Shown: positions 1-8,397 of the stretch, piece after piece
Numbering within the stretch: position 1 is the stretch's first letter
Layout of the letters: the number at the start of each line of letters is the position of its first letter
Assembly: GCA_000972765.1 (NCBI GenBank)
Contig: CP011265.1
Span: forward strand, 2,093,501 to 2,157,500
Length of the DNA: 64,000 bases
Direction of reading: 5' to 3'
Source: Verrucomicrobia bacterium IMCC26134
GTDB taxonomy: Bacteria > Verrucomicrobiota > Verrucomicrobiia > Opitutales > Opitutaceae
Translations under genes and position numbers: made by a program
The notes under the pieces: model-generated
The model's database searches: none
The model's input: the letters and a program-made list of their open reading frames with translations, nothing else
What the model was told of the DNA's origin: nothing

Positions 1-3000
1 CTTGGACGCCTGCGCCCAGGTTCACGGTGGCGCCGCTCATGTTATGATCCGCGTTTAAGCGATAATCATCGGTTCCAGCTCCGGTCGCTGAGATGTTCAG
101 CACACCCGTGAAACCGGGCCAGTTGCCGTTGATGTCCGAGCGGGTTGCGTCAACACTCAGATTAAGGGTGCCCGCACCACTCACCGCCCCGGTGACGCCG
201 CCGCGTTGAGGCAAATAGATATTGGCCGTGACCCCCGTGGCTACCACCAGCGCATTCCGTAGGTTATCATAGGAGGTGCCGTTATCGGTCAAGCCCTGGC
301 CATTCATATAAAGTTTAACGCCATCGCCAAAGGTGATCGTCCCCGTTCCCAGGCCAGACTGACCATTGGCTGCCGTAGCGCCCAGACGGACGATTCCGGA
401 GCCAAGCGTAACCGGCCCGCTAAAGCCGCTATTCAGGCCGGAGAGAGTCAAGTTACCGGAGCCACTCTTGAGCAGAGCGCCCGTGCCCGACATCGCACCT
501 GAGACCGTAAATCCAAGATCAGTGCCGACATTGATTTCACCGCCATTGGCACCGATCACCAAGGCGCGGGAATTTGCCCCCGCGTTGTTAAGCGCCAGGG
601 TCGCCGTTGGCACAAGCACACCTCCATCCAGCGACAGCTTCGCACCCGATGCCTCGGCACCGAGATTGGCGTTGCTGGAGATAATCAGACTGCCGCCCGT
701 GACAGCGGTGGAGCCGGTGTAGGTATTGGAACCAGACAAGGTAAGCGATCCCGCACCGGACTTGGTGAAGGAACCGGTTCCGCCATTACCGATCGTATTG
801 GCGAGGACGACATTGTTGCCGTTAGTATCGATCGTGGCGCCGTTGATCGCGAAGGTGATCACCTTCGACGAAATATCGGCCGTGTTACCCGTATCGTAAC
901 GGAGTGCGCCACCGTTCAGGGTCAATGAACCCGAGCCGAGGCTGCTTGCATTCGCAAAGCCCAACACGCCAGCAGCCACTGCCACATTGCCGCTGAAGCT
1001 ATTGGTGCCGGTCAGGTCGAGGGTGCCTACAGCGGACTTATTGATGCCACCCACGCCGGATACCCCGCCTGAAATAGTGAGGCTGGAGTTTGCAGCTACG
1101 GCGATACCTGCCGTGGAGTTGAGGATAACGGGCGCGGTAATGGTATTATTACCGGCGTCAATCGTCACGCCGGAAGCAGACACACCATTATCCAAGGTGA
1201 GATTGCCACCCGTGCCTTGGGCGATGGTGTAACCACCGCTGCCACCGAAGGCCAATCCCTTGGTCGTGCGATCGCCATCCAAGGTGACTGTGGCAACCGA
1301 GCCGAGCGAGGCCTGGAACTTGGCGGTGTAATTGCTGCCACCACCGGCTGCCGTGGAATCGGTCCAGTTCGCGGCGCTGCCCCAGCTGCCGGAGCCGCCG
1401 GCTGACCACTCAGGTATGACGCCGTTGTTGACGACGTTGAGCGTCACAACGCCACCGCTTGCATCAAAGGTATACGCATAACCGGATGCAGGATTGAAGA
1501 CGGACAAGTTGTTCACCGCCGGGACTGCGCTCCCGGAATATTGCATGATCGTGTAGTTGCCCGTAGCTGCTAATCCATTGGCCGTGCCGGTCGGATTGAG
1601 CGTCAACGAGACGGCCCCATTCAGGCTCAAGCCATCGGTATCGGTCACAACCAACTTATCGTTGGAAGAGGTGGAAGTGAACTCGAGATCCATGAGGGAT
1701 CCCGCAGCGAGATTGAGTTTACCCACGGTCAAGGTGCCCACGCCACCCACGCCAGGTTTAATTTTTCCGCCCGTAGCAACGGAGACACTGCCGGAAACCG
1801 TTCCGGTGCCGCTCAAGACGGTGGTATTCGCTAAGGTAAGATTACCCGAGCCCGTCGCGGAACCAGTGCTGTTGGTGACAACCAAGCCGCCGGCATTAAT
1901 CGCGGTGTTACCCGCATAAAGATTGGCTCCTCCGAGGGTAAGATTGCCTGTGCCGAGTTTGGTGATGCCACCTGTGCCGTTATTGCCGATCGAGTTGGCA
2001 AGCGTTACATTGTTGGCACCGAGTTCCAGCGTAGCGACGCCGGAACTGAGGGTGATCGTGCGGGTGGAAATATCGGTGTTATTCGTGCCCGTCCATTGCA
2101 GTCCGCCGCCGCCAAGATTGATCGGCCCGGTCGCGGCGCCCAAGTTCGACGCCGTGCTGAACGCAATATTACCGGAGTTGATGCTCAAGCTTCCGGTAAA
2201 GGTATTGTTACCCGAGAGGGTCAAATTACCTGTGCCCAGCATCTGGATGGCACCGGCGCCGCTGATAACGTTGGTTTGAGCCCATGCATCCGTGCGATTA
2301 AATGCCAGGGTGCCGGAGTTGGCGATAGGTCCGCTGTTGATGGTGCCCGATGCACCACCGTTACCGACCTGAATAGTGCCCTCGATGATCGTAGTCTGCC
2401 CCCCCAGTGAATTTAAATTACCCGCCAAAATTACTCGTCCCGGGCCGTCTTTATTGAGGCGTGAGCCCGTGCCGGTCGATTGAGTCATCGGATTATTGAG
2501 AATCAAATCACCCGCAGTGTTAAATTGATGGATATAAAAATCAGCATTGGCTCCCATCCGGAACTGACTGGCACCGTTGAACAGAACATTGTGCGCCCCA
2601 ACGTTGGGACCGACCAAAAGGCCGCCGTTACCAATGTTGATATTACGCACAGTGCCGGTGCCATCAATCGTCCAATCCAAACCGGTGGAGTGTAAGGTAT
2701 TGAAACGAAAGCCGGGTGTATTAACCGAGCCGCCAATACGAACCGCGGTCGCGGAGGTGATGGTATTGGAATAAATAACATCTTGCATTCCAACGTTTTG
2801 AGCGGTGCTACCACTACCAATAGAACCAGCCACTGCGCCCGTATTCGGATTCGCTACGTAGGTGCCAAGCGTATTACCCTGGACCAAGGCGGTTTGGGTC
2901 GCGTTGACCGCTGCAAAATCGGAGCCGTTGATCGTCGCGTAAGCGAGAATCGCGTTGGCCGCACCCAACATGGTGTTGGGATTGACCACGCCGGTGCCCG

Positions 3001-3553
3001 TCGCACCTAACTTAACGGTCAACGTAGCGCCGGTGGCGCGGGCAAGCGTGCCGGCCCTGAGGTCTAAGATAGCACCATCTGCCACGGTCCAAGTCTGCGA
3101 TGATCCCAGTGTGACTGCCTGACCATAGAGCTGGGTCTCAGTTCCTGCTGACGCAGCGGACAAATCGATACCCGCTGATCCGATGGTTAATCCGGGCGTG
3201 CCCTGCAGATAGCTATCGATGGCTAAATTCACACCTGCGGCATTAGCCACGCGGATGCCCTTCCACGAAGCCGCAGCGGGGAATGTCATGTAGCTGCGAG
3301 ATACGTTAGGCGTGACTGTTGTGTCTAAAGTCGGAGTGATTCCGGCAACCGTAGCATCAAATACAGCCACATCCGTCGCCACGGGGAGCACCCCGCCAGT
3401 CCAGCTGGTCGTAAGGTTAAGGTTATCGGCGTTATTCGCCTTAAAAACATCCGCCGCGTGAGCCACCGGCACGAGGGCGACGACGGGCGTGATCAAGCAG
3501 AGCAGTTGAGTCCGGGTCAGGCGGAAACGATGGGGTGTAGGGGATTTTTGCAT
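1..3553 (-). CDS. PATR-repeat autotransporter-like surface protein (3' end outside window)
   Basis: The reading frame is open from an ATG at 3553 to the window edge, giving at least 1184 residues. Residues 1-34 form a signal peptide (basic start, hydrophobic LLCLITPVVALVPVA, then AHA/AD). The next stretch has the WTGGVLP..TDVAVFDA pattern seen at the N-terminus of PATR proteins. The rest is Gly/Ser/Thr/Asn-rich beta-helix sequence with recurring units such as KSGAGSLTLSGSNTYTG (about 715-770) and LKSGSGNLTLSGL. Around 1330-1410 a second WSAGGSGSWGSAANWT segment restarts the pattern, so two passenger-like modules seem fused. Family knowledge says such proteins are secreted or surface-exposed; the C-terminal anchor (autotransporter barrel or PEP-CTERM) is not visible. 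A pseudopilin gene lies directly upstream on the same strand. Substrate or adhesion target cannot be told. Confidence 0.88.
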   Translation of the reverse strand, partial: MQKSPTPHRFRLTRTQLLCLITPVVALVPVAHAADVFKANNADNLNLTTSWTGGVLPVATDVAVFDATVAGITPTLDTTVTPNVSRSYMTFPAAASWKGIRVANAAGVNLAIDSYLQGTPGLTIGSAGIDLSAASAGTETQLYGQAVTLGSSQTWTVADGAILDLRAGTLARATGATLTVKLGATGTGVVNPNTMLGAANAILAYATINGSDFAAVNATQTALVQGNTLGTYVANPNTGAVAGSIGSGSTAQNVGMQDVIYSNTITSATAVRIGGSVNTPGFRFNTLHSTGLDWTIDGTGTVRNINIGNGGLLVGPNVGAHNVLFNGASQFRMGANADFYIHQFNTAGDLILNNPMTQSTGTGSRLNKDGPGRVILAGNLNSLGGQTTIIEGTIQVGNGGASGTINSGPIANSGTLAFNRTDAWAQTNVISGAGAIQMLGTGNLTLSGNNTFTGSLSINSGNIAFSTASNLGAATGPINLGGGGLQWTGTNNTDISTRTITLSSGVATLELGANNVTLANSIGNNGTGGITKLGTGNLTLGGANLYAGNTAINAGGLVVTNSTGSATGSGNLTLANTTVLSGTGTVSGSVSVATGGKIKPGVGGVGTLTVGKLNLAAGSLMDLEFTSTSSNDKLVVTDTDGLSLNGAVSLTLNPTGTANGLAATGNYTIMQYSGSAVPAVNNLSVFNPASGYAYTFDASGGVVTLNVVNNGVIPEWSAGGSGSWGSAANWTDSTAAGGGSNYTAKFQASLGSVATVTLDGDRTTKGLAFGGSGGYTIAQGTGGNLTLDNGVSASGVTIDAGNNTITAPVILNSTAGIAVAANSSLTISGGVSGVGGINKSAVGTLDLTGTNSFSGNVAVAAGVLGFANASSLGSGSLTLNGGALRYDTGNTADISSKVITFAINGATIDTNGNNVVLANTIGNGGTGSFTKSGAGSLTLSGSNTYTGSTAVTGGSLIISSNANLGAEASGAKLSLDGGVLVPTATLALNNAGANSRALVIGANGGEINVGTDLGFTVSGAMSGTGALLKSGSGNLTLSGLNSGFSGPVTLGSGIVRLGATAANGQSGLGTGTITFGDGVKLYMNGQGLTDNGTSYDNLRNALVVATGVTANIYLPQRGGVTGAVSGAGTLNLSVDATRSDINGNWPGFTGVLNISATGAGTDDYRLNADHNMSGATVNLGAGVQ

Positions 3554-3610
3554 GGTAGGAAAATCGAAGTTAAGCTGCGGGGATCGGGGTGTTGGTGGGG
3601 GTGGGGTATT

Positions 3611-3641
3611 AAATCAAAGCGCTCCGTAGAAAACGAAGCGC
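3611..3641 (-). terminator. putative weak intrinsic terminator between pseudopilin and PATR gene
   Basis: On the minus strand GCGCTTCG pairs with CGGAGCGC (8 bp with one G-T wobble, arms at 3634-3641 and 3619-3626, 7-nt loop), followed by TTTGATTT. The T run is interrupted, so termination may be partial and the PATR gene may still receive read-through from the pseudopilin gene. Confidence 0.4.
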
Positions 3642-3667
3642 CCTAGATAGGGAGCAAAAGCAGGGAC

Positions 3668-4420
3668 TTAATAGAGCTGAAGGAGGGTGTTATCAAAACT
3701 CGCACCACGGCCCGAGCCGATCGACATATCGTCGATTTTCATGGCTTTGACATGGCCGTCCATAAACACGACCTGGGTGTTTTTGTTATGCCGGGTGGCG
3801 TTCGAAAAGATCGTAAAGAGATTCTTATCCTTATCGATGGTCGCGTTCGCACCGGTGTCTTCACCAGCACCGCCCGAAATATACGGACGCTCGATCAATA
3901 GGATAGTGCGGGAAGGCTGCGCCGCTTTGGCTAAGGGCACGGAAATATTGGAAGCACCCGTGATCGTCTTATTATTCACGTGTGGGGCCGCCAACACGTA
4001 GGCTGTGTAGGAGGGGGTGTTGGTTCCTCCCGCCTGCGCCGCCTTATACTCTTCTATTCCTTGAGAACTTGGGCACTGCTGCCACTCGGCGTAGTTTTTT
4101 GACTGATTGCCTGCGAGATAGGGCATGTATATGCCGCCCGATCCGGTGTTACTGATCTGGCACCAGAGCTCTCCTGCGGCAGTTTTGATGTCGTAGAAGC
4201 CCTTGTGATCATTGGCGTATAAAGTAACCGCCGTGCCCCAGCCTCGAACACGAGCCGCGCACTGGATCGATTTCGCTTTTTCTCTCACGGTTGTGACCGT
4301 GGGAATGATGATCGCCGCAAGGATGCCGATGATCGCGATCACCGTCAGGAGCTCGATAAGCGTGAAGGCGCTTCGGCTGGTGCGTGTGGCTGGGCGTAGA
4401 CGTAGAGATGACGATGCCAT
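3668..4420 (-). CDS. prepilin-type N-terminal cleavage/methylation protein with H-X9-DG motif (type II pseudopilin)
   Basis: 250 residues. Near residues 17-41 the protein has the class III signal peptide: basic leader, then AFTLIELLTVIAIIGILAA, with cleavage expected before the Phe and the conserved Glu at +5 present. The hydrophobic helix would anchor it in the inner membrane until assembly. Close to the C-terminus it carries RHNKNTQVVFMDGHVKAM, an exact H-X9-DG signature that is abundant in Verrucomicrobia and Planctomycetes, where dozens of paralogues occur per genome. The family is linked to type II secretion or type IV pilus-like machines, but the role of the H-X9-DG subgroup is unclear. 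No secretion machinery genes are next to it; the downstream neighbour is a giant PATR surface protein, which suggests paired use in export or display (inference). Confidence 0.9.
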   Translation of the reverse strand: MASSSLRLRPATRTSRSAFTLIELLTVIAIIGILAAIIIPTVTTVREKAKSIQCAARVRGWGTAVTLYANDHKGFYDIKTAAGELWCQISNTGSGGIYMPYLAGNQSKNYAEWQQCPSSQGIEEYKAAQAGGTNTPSYTAYVLAAPHVNNKTITGASNISVPLAKAAQPSRTILLIERPYISGGAGEDTGANATIDKDKNLFTIFSNATRHNKNTQVVFMDGHVKAMKIDDMSIGSGRGASFDNTLLQLY

Positions 4421-4662
4421 ATGGGTAAAAGTTACGGGCTGGGGGTAGATTTCCTAAATAAAGTAATGCTCGCTGTATTTAAATTCCAAGGGTGCTTACC
4501 GCACCGCTCATTGACATAATCGCTCATCCAGTGCGCTTGCTCAGGATGATTGGACTAGCGTAGCGGCATTGACGATAAACGCAAATATGCAGCAAGATAA
4601 ACCGACCCACGCGTATTCACTCAGCGGATAACGCAGGCCTGCTATCAGCCGCTCAATCGGAC

Positions 4663-5559
4663 TCAGACGGGGGGGGGCGCGGCCTTGCCTCCCCGCTTGC
4701 GCAGGGCATCCAACTCACGCCGCATCGGGTCGATACGGTCGATGAAGCGCTCGACCTTCTGATTCTTTTTTTCGCGTCCGGCGATCTGCGTGCGCCACTC
4801 GTTCGGATAGACCTTGAACTTGCGTTTAAAAACCCGGCACAGGTCGCTCGCACTGTTGAAGCCGCTGCGCGCGGCCACCACATCAAGCGTGTCGCCGGTG
4901 TTCGAGAGCAACTGGGCCGCCTTTTCCAACCTCAGGTGACGCAACACCAGATGCGGACTTTGGCCGTAAATTAACTGGAATTGCCGGCGTAGATGGGCGG
5001 TGGAGATGTGAACCACATCTGCAAGCGCCTTAAGCGTAGGACGTTCATGCAAATGCGAAAGATACCACTCAATCACCCGCTCCACGCGATCGACCGCCAC
5101 CGTTTCCAGCGGGAGCACCGCGCTGAAGTCGTTTCCGCGTAAAAACAGCAGGGTCAAATCGATCAAAGCCCGGTCAAAAAGCAGCAGAGAAGTCGGCGTG
5201 GGCGACCGGTAGTGCGCTTTTAGGCTTTTGCCGAGTTCCCGCAGCATCACCACATCGTCTGGCTCCAGCGGAACACTGAGGTAGCCATGCTTGCTGCAGG
5301 CCTCGCGAAGCACATCCGAAACCGACGAAAAGTGAAACACCACCCGGTCGATACTGCGGCGCGTCTCCCAACCATGAGACAGCTCGGGCGGGAAAACCCA
5401 CAAGGTTGGTTTTGAAGAAAAAGGCACGCCCCCCAAACGCGCTCCGGTCGGCCGCAAGGCTCCCTTCAGCGAGGCGTAAAACTCCCAGTTGAAACGAGAC
5501 ATCGACAAAATCGGACTCGTCGAAAAATCCCTGGGACCGTAAGCAAAATAACGCAACAT
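4663..5559 (-). CDS. AraC family transcriptional regulator
   Basis: 298 residues. The C-terminal half has the two helix-turn-helix units of the AraC/XylS family: LKALADVVHISTAHLRRQF (about residues 170-190) and LDVVAARSGFNSASDLCRVF (about 218-238), followed by the usual KVYPNEWR end. The N-terminal 150 residues look like an effector-binding cupin-type domain (..PPELSHGWETRR..). It is transcribed away from deoC with a 263-bp shared intergenic region, so it is a good candidate regulator of the deoC-ALDH operon (inference). Oddity: the last codons before the stop are a run of nine C on the coding strand (4669-4677), encoding a PPP tail; slippage there would only alter the extreme C-terminus. Confidence 0.93.
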   Translation of the reverse strand: MLRYFAYGPRDFSTSPILSMSRFNWEFYASLKGALRPTGARLGGVPFSSKPTLWVFPPELSHGWETRRSIDRVVFHFSSVSDVLREACSKHGYLSVPLEPDDVVMLRELGKSLKAHYRSPTPTSLLLFDRALIDLTLLFLRGNDFSAVLPLETVAVDRVERVIEWYLSHLHERPTLKALADVVHISTAHLRRQFQLIYGQSPHLVLRHLRLEKAAQLLSNTGDTLDVVAARSGFNSASDLCRVFKRKFKVYPNEWRTQIAGREKKNQKVERFIDRIDPMRRELDALRKRGGKAAPPPV

Positions 5560-5822
5560 AGAGGGGCTAAAGTGCCGTCAGACTTCGTTTTTTATCCGTC
5601 CTGTCAACGAACTGAGGATGACGGCATCCTAAGCATCTGACAAACGCCAGCCACCCTGCCCGCGAACCCCGAGCGGTCCCGACCGGGATGAGATTAGAAA
5701 TTCCATTCGCCTAGCCCGAGGGATTCAACACCGAGAAAAAACACGGTAAATAGGTTTCTGTATTTCATAACGCACGGGAGTTTTCGTTTGTTTTCGGCCA
5801 TGGCCACGGCGAGAGTGCGACC

Positions 5823-6764
5823 ATGTTGGCACGTTCCCCCCAAGCCGCGATACAGCGGCTCTTTGACGAAGTCGGTTCCGTGGATCAGGTCGGTATTGAA
5901 GAGCGCGTGGCGAAATACGGCACGCGTTCCATTAAAAAAGCCGCCAAGCTCTGGGGCCTGAAAACCGCCGTCTCCATGGTCGATCTTACGACCCTTGAGG
6001 GCAAAGACACCCCGGGCAAGGTCGCCTCGCTCTGCCAAAAGGCGCTCCGCCCACACGACGATCCCGCCATCCCTCAGGTCGCCGCCGTGTGCGTTTACCC
6101 CGCCATGGTGCGACACGCCCGCCGCGCCCTCGGCAGCGACACGGCAGTGCGCATCGCCTCCGTCGCCACCGCCTTTCCCAGCGGCCAGGCCCCGCTCAAA
6201 ACCCGTCTCGCCGAGGTGAAGGCCGCCGTCGCCGACGGCGCGGACGAGATCGACATGGTCATCAACCGCGGCGCTTTTCTTGCCGGCGAGTTCGGACTCA
6301 TGCAGGACGAGATCGCCGCAGTCATGCAAGCCTGCGGCTCCGCCACGCTCAAGGTCATCCTCGAGGTCAGCGAGCTCGAAACCTACGACAACATCCGAGC
6401 CGCCTCTTTCCTCGCCATGCGCGTCATCCGCCCCGGCGATTTCATCAAGACCAGCACGGGCAAGACCTCGCTCAACGCCACCCTCGGCAACAACCAGGTC
6501 ATGCTCGAGGCCATCCGCGATTTCTATCTCGATACCGGCACCTCCATCGCCATGAAACCCGCCGGCGGCATCCGCACCGCCAAGCAGGCGCTCACCTTCC
6601 TCGTCGCCGTCAAAGAGACCCTCGGCGACGCCTGGCTCAACAACGCCCGCTACCGCTTCGGCGCCAGCTCCCTGTTGAACGACCTGCTCCGCCAGCTCGA
6701 AAAGGAAAGCACCGGCGCCTACCAGGCCCCCTACTATTTCAGCGAAGCCGCCGAATCCTACTAA
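5823..6764 (+). CDS. deoC: deoxyribose-phosphate aldolase
   Basis: 313 residues. DeoC splits 2-deoxy-D-ribose 5-phosphate into glyceraldehyde 3-phosphate and acetaldehyde in the cytosol, the last committed step of deoxynucleoside catabolism. The class I aldolase signature is plain: FIKTSTGKTS with Schiff-base Lys at about 209, IAMKPAGGIRT with the second catalytic Lys at about 245, and Asp in DEIDMVIN at about 144. The protein has an N-terminal extension of some 50 residues relative to the short E. coli form, as in longer DeoC groups. It is the first gene of a probable operon with two aldehyde dehydrogenase-type genes that would deal with the acetaldehyde. An AraC regulator is divergent. The complementary strand also shows a long open frame, an artefact of GC-rich codon use. 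Confidence 0.97.
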   Translation: MLARSPQAAIQRLFDEVGSVDQVGIEERVAKYGTRSIKKAAKLWGLKTAVSMVDLTTLEGKDTPGKVASLCQKALRPHDDPAIPQVAAVCVYPAMVRHARRALGSDTAVRIASVATAFPSGQAPLKTRLAEVKAAVADGADEIDMVINRGAFLAGEFGLMQDEIAAVMQACGSATLKVILEVSELETYDNIRAASFLAMRVIRPGDFIKTSTGKTSLNATLGNNQVMLEAIRDFYLDTGTSIAMKPAGGIRTAKQALTFLVAVKETLGDAWLNNARYRFGASSLLNDLLRQLEKESTGAYQAPYYFSEAAESY

Positions 6765-6768
6765 TTTA

Positions 6769-6848
6769 AACCACGGATGAGCACGGATCGACACGGATTA
6801 GCTTCCTCCGCTTTCAGCATCTGTGTGTATCCGTGTTAATCCTTGGTT
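6769..6848. repeat. intergenic imperfect inverted repeat built of CACGGAT units
   Basis: The left arm (6769-6800) reads AACCACGGAT, GCACGGAT, ACACGGATTA; the right arm (about 6820-6848), when reverse-complemented, reads AACCAAGGATTAACACGGAT followed by ACACACAGAT. The arms thus form an imperfect roughly 80-nt hairpin made of three CACGGAT-like units per arm, sitting between deoC and the aldehyde dehydrogenase gene. Similar repeats occur in intergenic spaces of Verrucomicrobia and Planctomycetes (recalled, not searched). It may moderate read-through within the operon or stabilise the deoC transcript. Confidence 0.7.
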
Positions 6849-6862
6849 AACCTCTTCTTTCC

Positions 6863-8377
6863 ATGCCCGCTTTGACCGCCGCCAAAAAATCGTCCCGCCC
6901 CGCCGCCCGTTCCGTTCCCCACGCCCCCGAGCTCATCTTCGGCGACCTTTGGGAATTCGATCCCGCACCTGAGACCGCCGAACCCAAGCTGAAGTCGCGC
7001 TACGATCTCTTTATTAACGGACAGTTTGTCGCGCCCAAGGGCGGCAAATACTTCGACTCCAATAATCCCGCCAACGAGCAAAAGCTCGCCGAGATCGCCC
7101 TCGCCTCCCCTGCCGACGTCGATGCCGCCTACGCCGCCGCCCAGCGCGCCTACGAGGGTGTCTGGGGCAAGATGCCCGGTCGCGAACGCGCCAAGTATCT
7201 CTTCCGTATCGCCCGTCTCCTGCAGGATCGCGCCCGCGAATTTGCCGTGGCCGAGACGCTCGATGGCGGCAAACCGATCAAGGAGTCGCGCGACTTCGAC
7301 GTGCCCATGGCCGCCGCGCATTTTTTCTACCACGCCGGCTGGGCCGATAAACTCGACTACGTCGCCCCCGGCCGCCGCGTCGCGCCGCTCGGCGTCGTCG
7401 GCCAGGTCATCCCGTGGAATTTCCCTCTCCTGATGTGCGCGTGGAAACTCGCCCCCGCCCTCGCGATGGGCAACACCGTCGTGCTCAAGCCGGCCGAGAC
7501 CACCTCAATCACCGCGCTCAAGCTCGCCGAGGTTTTTCAGGATGCCGGCCTGCCTCCCGGCGTGGTCAACTTCGTCACCGGCGCCGGCGAGATCGGTGCC
7601 GCCGTGATGAACCACCCGACACCCGCCAAGATAGCGTTCACCGGCTCCACCGAGGTCGGAAAAATCATCATGCGCGGCCTCGCCGGCACCGACAAAAAGA
7701 TGACCATGGAGCTCGGCGGCAAGGCGGCCAACATCGTCTTTGACGACGCTCCCCTCGATCAAGCCGTCGAAGGCATCATCAACGGCATTTTCTTCAACCA
7801 AGGTCACGTCTGCTGCGCCGGCTCGCGCCTGCTCGTGCAGGAGAGCATCGCCGAAAAAGTCCTCGCGAAACTCAAAACCCGCATCCGCACCCTCCGCGTC
7901 GGCGACCCGATGGACAAAAACACCGACATCGGCGCCATCAATTCCCGCGAGCAGCTCGACCGTATCACCGCCCTCGTCGCCGCCGGCGTCAAGGAGGGCA
8001 ACGCGCTCTATCAGCCCTCCTGCAAGCTGCCCGCCAAGGGCTTCTACTTCCGCCCCACGATCTTCTCCGGCGTGAGCATGAGCAGCCGCATCGCCCGAGA
8101 AGAGATTTTCGGCCCCGTGCTTTCCGTCCTCACCTTCCGCACCGTGGACGAGGCGATCGAGAAGGCAAACAACACCGCCTACGGACTCAGTGCCGGAGTC
8201 TGGACGGACAAGGGCTCGCGCATCCTCAAGATGTCGACCGAGCTCAAGGCAGGCGTCGTCTGGGCAAACACCTACAACAAGTTTGATCCGACGTCACCCT
8301 TTGGCGGATACAAAGAAAGCGGCTTCGGCCGCGAGGGCGGCCGCCAGGGCCTGCTCGACTACTGCAAACTCGTTTAA
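6863..8377 (+). CDS. NAD-dependent aldehyde dehydrogenase
   Basis: 504 residues, normal length for the ALDH superfamily. It oxidises an aldehyde to the acid with NAD(P)+; acetaldehyde released by DeoC is the likely substrate from context. Catalytic residues are intact: IPWNFP with Asn at about 186, MELGGK with general-base Glu at about 283, and GHVCCAGSR with nucleophile Cys at about 317; the EEIFGPV motif follows near 415. About 50 residues precede the YDLFINGQFV start of the canonical fold, an Ala/Pro-rich extension. It begins 98 bp after deoC and is followed after 20 bp by a half-length ALDH-like gene, so the pair may form a two-chain version of the bipartite ALDH16 type (inference). The chosen ATG at 6863 is the first in frame. 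Confidence 0.96.
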   Translation: MPALTAAKKSSRPAARSVPHAPELIFGDLWEFDPAPETAEPKLKSRYDLFINGQFVAPKGGKYFDSNNPANEQKLAEIALASPADVDAAYAAAQRAYEGVWGKMPGRERAKYLFRIARLLQDRAREFAVAETLDGGKPIKESRDFDVPMAAAHFFYHAGWADKLDYVAPGRRVAPLGVVGQVIPWNFPLLMCAWKLAPALAMGNTVVLKPAETTSITALKLAEVFQDAGLPPGVVNFVTGAGEIGAAVMNHPTPAKIAFTGSTEVGKIIMRGLAGTDKKMTMELGGKAANIVFDDAPLDQAVEGIINGIFFNQGHVCCAGSRLLVQESIAEKVLAKLKTRIRTLRVGDPMDKNTDIGAINSREQLDRITALVAAGVKEGNALYQPSCKLPAKGFYFRPTIFSGVSMSSRIAREEIFGPVLSVLTFRTVDEAIEKANNTAYGLSAGVWTDKGSRILKMSTELKAGVVWANTYNKFDPTSPFGGYKESGFGREGGRQGLLDYCKLV

Positions 8378-8397
8378 CCGCCCCACCCTTTCGCGCC

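Noticed and set aside
5694-6794. 366-codon open frame antisense to deoC
   Set aside because: Same codon-bias shadow; DeoC carries all catalytic motifs on the plus strand.
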